DNA of 14,911 nt, taken from Fimenecus sp045578245. GTDB taxonomy: Bacteria; Bacillota; Clostridia; Oscillospirales; Acutalibacteraceae. The notes under the pieces were generated by a model. The model was not told the origin of the DNA, made no database searches, and saw nothing but the letters and a program-made list of their open reading frames with translations. The stretch covers positions 1 through 14,911 of the forward strand of contig JAZNJX010000015.1 of assembly GCA_045578245.1 (NCBI GenBank), in the 5' to 3' direction. Every line of letters begins with the position of its first letter. Position 1 is the first letter of the stretch. A program made the position numbers and the translations under genes. Shown here in pieces: positions 1 through 7,022 of the stretch.

Positions 1-430
1 TCTCATCAAAATCCATTTCAAATATCAAGCCATTTTCTAAAAGACACTCTCCATTATTTTTTAAACCCATTTTTTTCAACAAAATTCCATTAAATATGTA
101 TTGAGCATTTTCATTTACTATAGACTGACCCATAACAACAACGCCATTGAAAACACCTACGGTATTATCCGCTAAATTTATGCTCGAAAGAGAAGTAACA
201 CCATTAAATAACGCAATTCTTTTATCTTTTGATAAATTCAAAGTAAAACCTACTGATTCAACTTTAATTTTTGAAAACGCTTCTATAAATTTTGAATCAG
301 GATTTTCAGGCAAAATAAGCATTCCAACTGCTTTTATCTCCTTTATATTACTTAATGCTTCAGCTGTATAATCCCTTAAATCGACCATAGCCTGAGTTTT
401 AATTGTTTTCTTAAAAATACTTTTAAACAT
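1..430 (-). CDS. Unrecognised repeat-containing protein, partial (C-terminus off the left edge)
   Basis: The frame is open from ATG at 428-430 to the left edge, giving 143 codons without a stop. A good Shine-Dalgarno (AAAGGTGG) lies about 8 bases before the ATG. The protein starts MFKSIFKKTIKTQAMVDLRD and has no signal peptide or membrane segment in the visible part. From residue 75 a short motif recurs at exact 19-residue spacing: FNG at 75, 94 and 113, and ENG at 132. The stretches between are rich in V, I, L, N and G, which suggests short beta strands stacked in a solenoid or a bactofilin-like fold; this is inference from periodicity only. I do not recognise the family and assign no function. 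It follows the glycosylase gene in the same direction after a gap of about 49 bases and may be co-transcribed with it. Confidence 0.8.
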   Translation of the reverse strand, partial: MFKSIFKKTIKTQAMVDLRDYTAEALSNIKEIKAVGMLILPENPDSKFIEAFSKIKVESVGFTLNLSKDKRIALFNGVTSLSSINLADNTVGVFNGVVVMGQSIVNENAQYIFNGILLKKMGLKNNGECLLENGLIFEMDFDE

Positions 431-479
431 AATTTTTACCACCTTTCACTATATAAGACGAGAAAAATGCTAAAAGTGT

Positions 480-962
480 CTATAAGAATTTTAAAATATT
501 TTTCCATTCATTAATCAAGCGTTCAGTCCCCCACCCTGCATTTGCAGGTGAAGTTGACGGGAGACAGATTGCATCTCTTTTGATAGCATCACGAATGTAT
601 TTATTATAATATTTCTCGGCGGTTTTGCCGTTCACGAAAATTTGCTTTATATCCGTATTAATAAGAATTTCTGTTAAATCATTTGCAACAACATTTTTAA
701 TTGAACTGTCAGAACTACCAGTTATATCACAAGAAGCAATTACATCCCACAAGGCTATATTATTTGAAAGTAAAAAATTCTTTTTATCTTCAATTGTAAC
801 AGGAGTTTCTGCACCTACAACAGCCGAAACAACTTTCCAGAATCTGTTTTGCGGATGTCCATAGAAAAACATCTGTTCACGGGATTTTACCGACGGAAAA
901 CTACCAAGAATAAGTATATTTGAGTTTTTATCATATAAAGGTGGAAATGGATGTTGTGGCAT
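480..962 (-). CDS. DNA glycosylase, uracil-DNA glycosylase superfamily (hypoxanthine-DNA glycosylase type)
   Basis: This 160-residue protein has the layout of the family 6 uracil-DNA glycosylase superfamily, whose known member removes deaminated adenine (hypoxanthine). Motif 1 is GSFPSVKSRE at residues 20-29, followed by the YGHPQNRFW block at 34-42 and NNIALWDV at 67-74. The C-terminal active-site loop is LPSTSPANA at 134-142. The expected role is to excise deaminated bases and start base excision repair in the cytoplasm. The length is normal for the family. The ATG at 960-962 lies 2 bases after the stop of the upstream acetyltransferase gene, so the two are probably translated from one message. 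The family call is firm; substrate preference (hypoxanthine versus uracil) cannot be read from sequence. Confidence 0.88.
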   Translation of the reverse strand: MPQHPFPPLYDKNSNILILGSFPSVKSREQMFFYGHPQNRFWKVVSAVVGAETPVTIEDKKNFLLSNNIALWDVIASCDITGSSDSSIKNVVANDLTEILINTDIKQIFVNGKTAEKYYNKYIRDAIKRDAICLPSTSPANAGWGTERLINEWKNILKFL

Positions 963-964
963 AA

Positions 965-1435
965 TTATTTCTCACATTCAAATTTATAGTACATTTCTTG
1001 TGCTTTTGGAATAAAACCAAGTTTTTCGTATAAAGCTATTGCTCTTGTGTTATTTGAAAGAACATCAAGATTTATAAAACTACATCCCTGTGCTTTTGCC
1101 CAATCCTTTGCAGAATTCATAAGAGCAGTTCCGAAACCTCTACCACGACTATTTTCAGTTATAATAATGTCCATTATAAAACAATGCTTATCAGGAACAA
1201 TAAATTCGAAGTTTGGTCTTTGCTTTGCTTGAAGTAGAATAAATCCAACAACCTTGCCATCATCTACGTAAACAAGAATATCTGAATCATCATTGGTAAT
1301 TGTTTTTTCAATGAATTCTATGCTTTGGTCACCTTCTCTTATAAAATCGGGTATAAGTTTAGACATTTCTTTGAATTGTTCTCTATAAAGCGTTGATACT
1401 GAAGAAATGTCAGATAAAGTTGCAATTCTAACCAT
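965..1435 (-). CDS. GNAT-family N-acetyltransferase
   Basis: The protein has a single GNAT domain that would transfer an acetyl group from acetyl-CoA to an amine; the acceptor is unknown. With the start chosen here it has 156 residues. The acetyl-CoA pyrophosphate loop is RGRGFG at 97-102, preceded by the beta-4 strand (CFIMDIIIT) and followed by the amphipathic helix. The late motif NNTRAIALYEKLGF at 128-141 is typical of RimI-like members. An ATG 12 bases upstream (1445-1447) extends the frame by MNNN, but it sits directly against the AAAGGA ribosome binding site, and GNAT proteins normally begin close to the first strand (MVRIATLSDI), so the ATG at 1433-1435 is preferred. Its spacing of about 12 bases is long, so the choice is not certain. 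The gene lies between a broken P-loop gene and the DNA glycosylase gene. Confidence 0.87.
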   Translation of the reverse strand: MVRIATLSDISSVSTLYREQFKEMSKLIPDFIREGDQSIEFIEKTITNDDSDILVYVDDGKVVGFILLQAKQRPNFEFIVPDKHCFIMDIIITENSRGRGFGTALMNSAKDWAKAQGCSFINLDVLSNNTRAIALYEKLGFIPKAQEMYYKFECEK

Positions 1436-1439
1436 ATTG

Positions 1440-1958
1440 TTATTCATTCCTTTCGATATTTACGCAGACTTGCAGTTTATTTATATATTGGTCTGCTTCT
1501 TCTCTTGATTTAAAAATTATCACTTGTTTTTCTGCTTTATATTTATCAATCAATTCATAGATATAGGGTAATGTTTTATCGGAAAACTCTTCGATAAAGT
1601 GTTTGAATTCAGGGTCTAATTCTTTTTCTATCCAAGGTAAATCATATCTGCCCTTACCGATTCTTTCAGTTGCACCCTGCAGACACACCTCTGTTGGCAA
1701 ATCAAAGAGAAAAACTGTATCACATTCTTTAAGTCGAATTTCCATTGTCCTTTTATAATTACCATCAATTATCCATTCAGGTTCAGCAAATATTTCTGAA
1801 ATTCTTTTGTCAAAATCTTCTCTTGGAATATGAGTTTTATCAGGTTTATGTCATATAGCATCAAGATGATACAAAGGTAATCCAATACATCTATTAAGTT
1901 TTTCTGAAAATGTTGTTTTTCCACTGCCCGGACAACCAATAACAATAACTTTTTTCAT
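1440..1958 (-). pseudogene. P-loop kinase-like protein (adenylate kinase/FlaR-like) interrupted by an in-frame TGA
   Basis: From the ATG at 1956-1958 the frame reads MKKVIVIGCPGSGKTTF, with a Walker A motif (GCPGSGKT) at residues 8-15, then reaches LDAI followed by TGA (1851-1853, codon 36). Without any shift it continues HKPDKTHIPREDFDKRI through to a stop at 1440-1442, so one codon separates an otherwise intact 172-codon gene. In related adenylate kinase-like or 'topology modulation' proteins this position is Trp in an IWHKPD-type block, so TGG to TGA is the simplest change. The second half keeps an Arg-containing lid-like segment (ATERIGKGRYDLPW). A C-terminal fragment of 101 residues could restart at ATG 1743-1745 but would lack the P-loop. 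The options are a recent pseudogene, a sequencing error, or readthrough. The downstream GNAT start lies 4 bases after the stop. Confidence 0.82.
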
Positions 1959-1980
1959 AACTACACCATTTATAAACAGC

Positions 1981-2007
1981 AAAGCATCTCAAAAAAAGAG
2001 ATGCTTT
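1981..2007 (-). terminator. Hairpin downstream of the radA gene group, probable terminator or attenuator
   Basis: Two perfectly complementary 10-base arms (AAAGCATCTC at 1981-1990 and GAGATGCTTT at 1998-2007) surround a 7-base A-run, which reads as a T7 loop on the minus strand. It begins 4 bases after the stop of the small membrane protein gene and lies before the broken P-loop gene. The run of T after the stem on the minus strand is short (TTT, then GCTG), so termination may be partial and some readthrough into the next genes is likely. Confidence 0.6.
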
Positions 2008-2011
2008 TAAA

Positions 2012-2200
2012 TCACTTAATTACTTTGTCAAATAGTAAGTTGACACCTTTTTCGGCAGTTTTAGCAACTTTATCAACCGATAACTTCTTCTTTTCCTTAA
2101 TGGGTTGACCATATTTTTTTGTCATTTTCCCTGCTTTAGACAAGATAATTCCCATTGTTGTCGCTGCACCCAAATAAGCAATTAAATATCCATTTTTCAT
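2012..2200 (-). CDS. Small single-pass membrane protein of unknown function
   Basis: This is a 62-residue protein. Residues 3-22 (NGYLIAYLGAATTMGIILSK) form one hydrophobic, Gly/Ala-containing membrane segment, and the rest is a Lys-rich cytoplasmic-type tail (KKYGQPIKEKKK and onward) that could form an amphipathic helix. I recognise no family. The ATG overlaps the stop of the upstream gene by four bases (ATGA), with a weak GGTGA binding site inside that gene, so translation is probably coupled. Coupling and the membrane segment support it as a real gene rather than a chance frame. It is the last gene of the cwlD-radA group and is followed by a hairpin. Confidence 0.75.
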   Translation of the reverse strand: MKNGYLIAYLGAATTMGIILSKAGKMTKKYGQPIKEKKKLSVDKVAKTAEKGVNLLFDKVIK

Positions 2201-2956
2201 ATCATTTCACCATCTTTTTCCATAATTGGTATTATACTACCAATATCCGTTAAAGGTTTACCTTTAATATGAATATAATTTACACCATTATCATACAAGA
2301 ATTTTTTAATTTTGTCAAAGTCTGAATGCATTGACAAATCTCCATTAAATAATAATAAATCTTTATCAATTAAACCACAACAGCCACCAATAAAGCCATA
2401 ATCGTATTTATCAATCTTCACACTGCCTTTTTCAACAAGTAATGATTTTATATCATCATACTGTAAAAGGCTGTTAAAAATTGAAATATCGTCAGTTATG
2501 ACTGTATTATACTTACAGATACAAACAGAACATTTTGAATAGCCTTGTTTAACATCTATAATCTGTTTATCCGGTAAAATTCTAGTTACATCATCTGTTA
2601 AAATAGACTTATTACAGATAATATAATCCCCAATATCAGCAAAGTTTAATATGCAATCATTTGGGTAAGGATATTTAATATTATCAATAATAACATATTT
2701 CCCGTCATTATCTTTTATAAAGTTACAAAGTTCTATCTGGTTTTTCTCAACCAAAAATGTCGAATTTCCAACATAATTTGTTAATATATCCGCATGTTTG
2801 CTCACTGGAGTGTCTAAAAGACGATTTTCACATACATCTATAACTTTTATAGAAAACTTATCAAAAGCTTTTTTTAGAGCCTTGTCGTCAACATGTGAAA
2901 ATACTGACGTAACCTTTTTAGTCGGAAGATTAGGATTATCTAAAAACTTTTCTTTC
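2197..2956 (-). CDS. DUF6873-like protein of the GME fold, function unknown (coupled to radA; start is TTG at 2956-2958)
   Basis: The coding frame in fact extends to 2958: the start codon is TTG at 2956-2958. An upstream in-frame TGA five codons earlier rules out longer starts, and a GAGG site lies about 10 bases before the TTG. The start overlaps the radA stop (TTGA), so translation is coupled to radA. The 253-residue protein resembles the clostridial family I know as DUF6873, placed in the guanidino-group-modifying enzyme (GME) fold. Visible conserved-looking parts are SKHADILTNYVG (residues 53-64), GYSKCSVC (139-146) and GFIGGCCG (188-195). These could supply the His, Asp and Cys residues used by GME enzymes, but catalysis is not shown. 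There is no signal peptide or membrane segment, so it is probably cytosolic. The family call rests on memory of these motifs and is moderate. Confidence 0.72.
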
Positions 2957-4331
2957 AATTCATAATCGCCTCAAATGCTTGTCTAATACTTTTAGCTGGT
3001 ACAATCTCAATTTCATTGAAAAGATATTTTGGTAATTTTGAGTAATTGTGATATGGAATAACACATTTTTCAAAGCCTAATTTTGCCGCCTCTTTAATTC
3101 TTTGTTCACAGGAGTTTACCGAACGAATCTCCCCTGCCAACCCAATTTCACCAAATGCAAGTGTCTTTTCTGGAACTACAACATCTTTAAGACTGGACAC
3201 AATAGCTAAAGCAATTGATAAGTCAGCTGCAGTTTCATCAATTCGCAGACCACCGATAACATTGGTATAGCAGTCCATATTTCCAAGGAAATAACCGCAT
3301 CGTTTTTCAAGCACAGCAATAAGCATAGCCATTCGACTATAATCAATACCTGTTGCCATTCTACGAGGGTTGCCGAATCCACTTGGTGTAACAAGACTCT
3401 GAACTTCTGCAAGAACCGGTCTAGAACCCTCCATAAGACATGCAACACAAGTTCCTGAAACATTCTGTGGCTTACCTGAAATAAGCATTAATGAAGGGTT
3501 TTCAACTTCACAGAGTCCATTATCAAGCATTTCAAATACACCAATTTCATTTGTCGAGCCATAACGATTTTTAACAGCTCTCAAAATACGATATGATGTA
3601 TTCCTGTCTCCTTCAAAATAAAGAACACAGTCAACAATATGTTCAAGGACTTTAGGGCCTGCAATATTTCCATCTTTATTGACATGACCAACAAGAAAAA
3701 TAGGAATATTTGATGCTTTTGCAGTTCTTGTAAATAGATTTGTCGATTCTCGTACCTGAGTAACACTTCCGGGTGATGAGTTCAACTCACTTATTTCCAT
3801 TGTCTGAATTGAGTCAATAATTACAACATCAGGTTTTTCTGCATAAACATACTCACAAATATATTGTGCATCTGTTTCACAAAGTATAAAAAGATTTGTA
3901 GTTGAAACATTAAGTCTTGATGCACGAAGTTTAATCTGATGCGCTGACTCTTCTCCTGAAACATACAGAATCTTTAACCCATCGCCTAAAAACTCACAAA
4001 TCTGCAAAAGGATAGTTGATTTACCAATACCAGGGTCACCGCTTAAAAGTACAACCGAGCCTTTAACAAGACCACCACCAAGAACACGATTAAGTTCTTT
4101 TAGACCTGTGTTGTATCTGTGACCTGTATCTGCAGTAATCTCTTTAAGTGGATATGCCTTACTTCTATTTGAGTCTACAAAACTTTTACTTGTTAATTTT
4201 TCCTTTGTAACAGTTATGATTTTCTCATTGAGTGTATTCCATTCATTACAGCCTGGACACTGCCCAAGCCAACGAGGTGTTTCATAACCACATTCACTAC
4301 AAATATATACTGATTTAGATTTCTGAGCCAT
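2955..4331 (-). CDS. radA: DNA repair protein RadA (RadA/Sms ATPase)
   Basis: RadA is a RecA-like DnaB-type ATPase that promotes branch migration during homologous recombination and repair. The 458-residue length is normal. An N-terminal C4 zinc finger has Cys at 11, 14, 25 and 28. Walker A is GDPGIGKST at 98-106 and Walker B is VVIIDSIQT at 169-177. The RadA-specific KNRFG motif appears here as KNRYG at 254-258, a conservative F-to-Y change. The C-terminal half is the Lon-protease-like domain (EVQSLVTPSGFGNPRR at 309-324). The ATG at 4329-4331 follows a strong GGAGG with a 7-base gap. This site lies inside the end of the cwlD-like gene, which overlaps radA by 17 bases. The TGA stop overlaps the TTG start of the next gene. 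Confidence 0.97.
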   Translation of the reverse strand: MAQKSKSVYICSECGYETPRWLGQCPGCNEWNTLNEKIITVTKEKLTSKSFVDSNRSKAYPLKEITADTGHRYNTGLKELNRVLGGGLVKGSVVLLSGDPGIGKSTILLQICEFLGDGLKILYVSGEESAHQIKLRASRLNVSTTNLFILCETDAQYICEYVYAEKPDVVIIDSIQTMEISELNSSPGSVTQVRESTNLFTRTAKASNIPIFLVGHVNKDGNIAGPKVLEHIVDCVLYFEGDRNTSYRILRAVKNRYGSTNEIGVFEMLDNGLCEVENPSLMLISGKPQNVSGTCVACLMEGSRPVLAEVQSLVTPSGFGNPRRMATGIDYSRMAMLIAVLEKRCGYFLGNMDCYTNVIGGLRIDETAADLSIALAIVSSLKDVVVPEKTLAFGEIGLAGEIRSVNSCEQRIKEAAKLGFEKCVIPYHNYSKLPKYLFNEIEIVPAKSIRQAFEAIMN

Positions 4332-5028
4332 TTTTGACCTCCGAAACGTTATAATTTATTATTCCAAAAGCGATTGATATCGCCATTTTTTCCTGATATT
4401 CTTTATTCTTCAATTTAGATAGTTCTTCAATATTTGAGATAAAACCACACTCAACCATAACGGCAGGTTTTGTAGCATTATATAGCAAATAAATATCTGT
4501 ACCCGATTTTTTTATAACGCGTTTATTATCCGTCTGTAATTGATTTGAAATTGATTTTTGAATAAAATCAGCTAAAATCTTACTGTTCGTATTATTAGAT
4601 GAATAAAAAGTTTGTGCACCGTAAATACGTGCATCATTAAATTTGTTCTGATGAATGCTTATATATAAACAATTATCATACTTATTCATTATAGCAAAAC
4701 GATTTTTAATATCAGATATTTTTCGCTGCCTAATCGTATTGCCGCTTGAATGGATTGCAGTATCAGTTTTTCGTATGAGTAGCGTTTCATAACCTATAAT
4801 TGATAATACATCATTAAGTTTTAAAGCGATTTCCAAGTTTAGATTTTTTTCAACAGTACCATCATTTGCAACTGCCCCACCATCTTCTCCACCATGACCT
4901 GCGTCTATAATTATTATTGGCAAATCATTTTGAATGACAATTTTGGAAGATGCTTTCTCAATTCTACAATATAAGATGCTTAACACAAGAACAATAGATG
5001 CCAAAATAACAGAAATATACTTTTTCAT
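4315..5028 (-). CDS. cwlD: N-acetylmuramoyl-L-alanine amidase, CwlD-like (Amidase_3)
   Basis: The enzyme is a zinc amidase that cleaves the bond between muramic acid and the stem peptide of peptidoglycan. In spore formers CwlD helps make muramic-delta-lactam in the spore cortex. All expected zinc and catalytic residues are visible: His45 in DAGHGGEDGG, Glu60 in VEKNLNL, His126 in SIHQN and Glu193 in VECGFISN. An N-terminal hydrophobic segment (residues 4-20) is a signal peptide or membrane anchor, putting the domain outside the cytoplasm. There is no SH3 or SPOR cell-wall domain, which fits CwlD. The frame could begin 4 codons upstream (5040), but the bases GGGTGG of that extension are the binding site for the ATG at 5026-5028, which I choose. 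A housekeeping-type promoter precedes it, so sporulation-specific use is not shown. A general vegetative amidase is the alternative. Confidence 0.88.
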   Translation of the reverse strand: MKKYISVILASIVLVLSILYCRIEKASSKIVIQNDLPIIIIDAGHGGEDGGAVANDGTVEKNLNLEIALKLNDVLSIIGYETLLIRKTDTAIHSSGNTIRQRKISDIKNRFAIMNKYDNCLYISIHQNKFNDARIYGAQTFYSSNNTNSKILADFIQKSISNQLQTDNKRVIKKSGTDIYLLYNATKPAVMVECGFISNIEELSKLKNKEYQEKMAISIAFGIINYNVSEVKNGSEI

Positions 5029-5070
5029 AAAACCACCCATAAATTATATGGGTTTAAACTTTACAATATA

Positions 5071-5099
5071 ATTTTACATTAATAATATTTAATTTACAA
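5071..5099 (-). promoter_or_regulatory. Sigma-A-type promoter for the cwlD-radA group
   Basis: On the minus strand TTGTAA (5094-5099) is followed after exactly 17 bases by TAAAAT (5071-5076), 42 bases before the chosen cwlD start. It lies just past the T-run of the tsf terminator, where a new promoter is needed. No clear sigma-E or sigma-G sequence was seen. Confidence 0.6.
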
Positions 5100-5101
5100 G
5101 T

Positions 5102-5137
5102 AAAAAAATAAAGCGTACAGCATAAACTGTACGCTTT
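5102..5137 (-). terminator. Rho-independent terminator of rpsB-tsf
   Basis: A perfect 11-base stem (5110-5120 with 5127-5137, AAAGCGTACAG and its complement) closes a 6-base loop. On the minus strand it is followed after one base by seven T (5102-5108). It begins 18 bases after the tsf stop. This is the clearest terminator in the window. Confidence 0.93.
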
Positions 5138-5155
5138 TATGGACTTTTGAAGAAA

Positions 5156-6079
5156 TTACATCATGCTTGCAATTTCTGCAGCAAAGTTATCTTCTTTCTT
5201 TTCAATTCCTTCGCCTTTTTCGAAACGAACAAAGCTTGTAACTTTAATGTCAGCGCCAAGAGCCTTAGCAACTGAATTTACATAGCCATTAACTGCACCT
5301 TCGAAAAGGTCTGAACGAACAAATTCCTGACAAAGAAGGCAATTTTCTTTGTAGTATTTACCAATTTTACCTTCAACAATCTTTGCAAGAACCTGTTCTG
5401 GCTTGTTAGCCATTTTAGGGTCTTCTTTCATCTGAGCAATGAGGATTGCTTTTTCTTTTTCAAGAACTTCAGCAGGAACACTTGCTTCATCAAGATAACT
5501 TGGATTCATAGCTGCAATCTGCATTGCAACGTTTTTGCCCATTGCATCAAATTCTGCTTTTGCTGCTGTTGCATCATCAACGTCAAATGCAACAAGAACA
5601 CCAACAGTACCACCTGCGTGGATATATGTTGCTGTGTGACCTTCAACAAGAGCGAATCTACGAACTTTCATATTTTCGCGAAGAGCAAGGAATACTTCCT
5701 GAACTTCTTCTTCAACAGTTTTGTCAGAATCAACTGCTTTAGTAGCAAGAAGAGCATCAACATCGACTGGTTTAGCAGCAACAACTGTTTTTGCAACTTT
5801 GCTTGAAAGGTTAACGAAGGGTTCACCCTTTGCAACGAAGTCTGTTTCACAGTTAATTTCAACAAGAGCACCTGCAGTTGCGTCACTATAAGCAGCAACA
5901 ACACCTTCTGCAGCTACACGGCTTGCTTTCTTAGCAGCAGAAGCAAGACCTTTTTCTCTAAGAATATCAACAGCCTTGTCCATATCGCCATCAGCTTCAA
6001 CAAGAGCTTTTTTACAATCCATCATACCTACGCCTGTCTTCTCGCGAAGAGCCTGTACGTCTTTTGCTGTAAATGCCAT
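5156..6079 (-). CDS. tsf: Translation elongation factor Ts
   Basis: EF-Ts exchanges GDP for GTP on EF-Tu. The 307-residue protein has the N-terminal UBA-like domain with the signature LREKTGVGMMDCKKAL (11-26) and the EF-Tu-contacting TDFVA at 79-83. The core dimerisation subdomains follow, with the KVRRF segment near 138-142, then a C-terminal module ending in ASMM. The frame could begin at TTG 6092-6094 (MEEKK), but those bases contain the GGAGG binding site. The ATG at 6077-6079, 8 bases after it, gives the family start MAFTAKDVQALREKTG. The C-terminal segment reads ENCLLCQEF (246-253), creating a CxxC at 247/250 that I do not expect in this family. It follows rpsB, the normal order, separated by a hairpin. 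Confidence 0.97.
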   Translation of the reverse strand: MAFTAKDVQALREKTGVGMMDCKKALVEADGDMDKAVDILREKGLASAAKKASRVAAEGVVAAYSDATAGALVEINCETDFVAKGEPFVNLSSKVAKTVVAAKPVDVDALLATKAVDSDKTVEEEVQEVFLALRENMKVRRFALVEGHTATYIHAGGTVGVLVAFDVDDATAAKAEFDAMGKNVAMQIAAMNPSYLDEASVPAEVLEKEKAILIAQMKEDPKMANKPEQVLAKIVEGKIGKYYKENCLLCQEFVRSDLFEGAVNGYVNSVAKALGADIKVTSFVRFEKGEGIEKKEDNFAAEIASMM

Positions 6080-6111
6080 TTTCTTTTCCTCCAATTTGTA
6101 TGGTTTTAAGA

Positions 6112-6141
6112 ATAGCCCGTAACTTTTATGCCACGGGCTAT
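6112..6141 (-). promoter_or_regulatory. Intergenic hairpin between rpsB and tsf
   Basis: On the minus strand ATAGCCCGTGGC and GTTACGGGCTAT (6130-6141 and 6112-6123) form a 12-pair stem with two G-U pairs and a 6-base loop. There is no proper T-run after it, so it is more likely an attenuator, RNA processing or stability element than a full terminator; it lets tsf be expressed from the rpsB promoter at an adjusted level. It starts 11 bases after the rpsB stop. Confidence 0.7.
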
Positions 6142-6152
6142 AATTTCAATAA

Positions 6153-6893
6153 TTACTCAGCAACTTCTTCTGCTACTGCTTCTTCAGCTTCAGTAGCAAC
6201 TTCCATCTGCTCACCCTGTCTGCCTTCAATAACAGCATCAGCCATCGCACCTGCAATAAGTTTTACTGCACGGATAGCATCGTCGTTACCAGGGATAACA
6301 TAGCCAACATCATCTGGGTCACAGTTTGTGTCAACGATAGCGATTACAGGAATACCAAGTTTCTTAGCTTCTGCAACAGCAATCTTTTCTTTTCTTGGGT
6401 CAACGATGAACATAGCAGCAGGCTGCTTCTTCATTTCTGTGATACCACCAATGTACTTTTCAAGTTTTTCGATTTCAAGTTCATACTTAGCAACTTCTTT
6501 AAAAGGAAGAAGGTCAAATGTTCCATCTTCTTTCATAGCCTGAAGCTGAGCAAGTCTCTTAATTCTCTGCTTAATTGTTGAGAAGTTTGTGAGCATACCA
6601 CCGAGCCAACGAGCGTTAACAAAAGGCATACCGCAACGCATTGCTTCTTCCTTAACTGAACTCTGAGCCTGCTTCTTTGTGCCTACAAAAAGAATTTCGC
6701 CGCCGTTTTCAGCAACTTCTTTAATTACTTTGTAAGCCTCTTCAAGTTTTTTAACTGTTTTCTGAAGGTCAATGATATAAATACCATTTCTTTCAGTGAA
6801 GATGTATTCAGCCATTTTAGGGTTCCATCTTCTTGTCTGGTGTCCGAAATGAACACCTGCCTCGAGTAACTGTTTCATAGATACTACTGACAT
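6153..6893 (-). CDS. rpsB: 30S ribosomal protein S2
   Basis: S2 is a late-binding protein of the small ribosomal subunit, contacting 16S rRNA near the head-platform junction and needed for S1 binding where S1 exists. The 246-residue product carries the family N-terminus MKQLLEAGVHFGHQTRRWNP, then FTERNGIYIIDLQKT, and the central block RWLGGMLTNFSTIK. The C-terminal signature is GIPVIAIVDTNCDPD followed by IPGNDDAIRA. The tail is acidic and Ala/Glu rich, as is common. The ATG at 6891-6893 sits 8 bases after a GGAGG site. It is the first gene of the rpsB-tsf unit, with its own strong promoter and a structured leader, so autogenous control by S2 (known in Escherichia coli) is possible here but unproven. 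Confidence 0.98.
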   Translation of the reverse strand: MSVVSMKQLLEAGVHFGHQTRRWNPKMAEYIFTERNGIYIIDLQKTVKKLEEAYKVIKEVAENGGEILFVGTKKQAQSSVKEEAMRCGMPFVNARWLGGMLTNFSTIKQRIKRLAQLQAMKEDGTFDLLPFKEVAKYELEIEKLEKYIGGITEMKKQPAAMFIVDPRKEKIAVAEAKKLGIPVIAIVDTNCDPDDVGYVIPGNDDAIRAVKLIAGAMADAVIEGRQGEQMEVATEAEEAVAEEVAE

Positions 6894-6900
6894 GTTTTTT

Positions 6901-6987
6901 CCTCCTTATTTTATCCTCTGTGCAGGTCATCTTCCAACGGGACATATTAAATGCAATACCGTTAAAATCACCACACATGCGAATTGC
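6901..6987 (-). ncRNA. Structured 5' leader of rpsB mRNA, candidate cis-regulatory element
   Basis: Between the predicted transcript start (about 6987) and the GGAGG site, the minus strand can form an outer stem TGTGTGG/CTGCACA (6971-6977 with 6919-6925, two G-U pairs). It encloses an inner stem AACGG/CCGTT with plus-strand positions 6936-6940 and 6959-6963. A nested fold about 90 bases long just before a ribosomal protein gene fits a protein-binding autoregulatory leader. I cannot match it to a named RNA family from memory. Confidence 0.45.
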
Positions 6988-6993
6988 TGAAAA

Positions 6994-7022
6994 ATTATAT
7001 CACAAGAAAATTACAAATGCAA
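6994..7022 (-). promoter_or_regulatory. Strong sigma-A promoter of rpsB-tsf
   Basis: On the minus strand TTGCAT (7017-7022) and a perfect TATAAT (6994-6999) are separated by 17 bases, and TGA directly before TATAAT gives an extended -10. It lies about 100 bases before rpsB. Its -35 overlaps the hairpin that follows the upstream operon. Confidence 0.88.

Noticed and set aside
1851..1853. Recoding of UGA as Trp or selenocysteine genome-wide
   Set aside because: All other genes use TGG for Trp without internal TGA, and radA and the DUF6873-like gene end in TGA. No selenocysteine insertion structure is evident and the expected residue is Trp.
2004..2031. TTGACA with TAAAAG as a promoter for the broken P-loop gene
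   Set aside because: The -10 is poor, the spacer is 16 bases, and the -35 lies within coding codons of the small membrane protein (LFDKV), so it may be chance.
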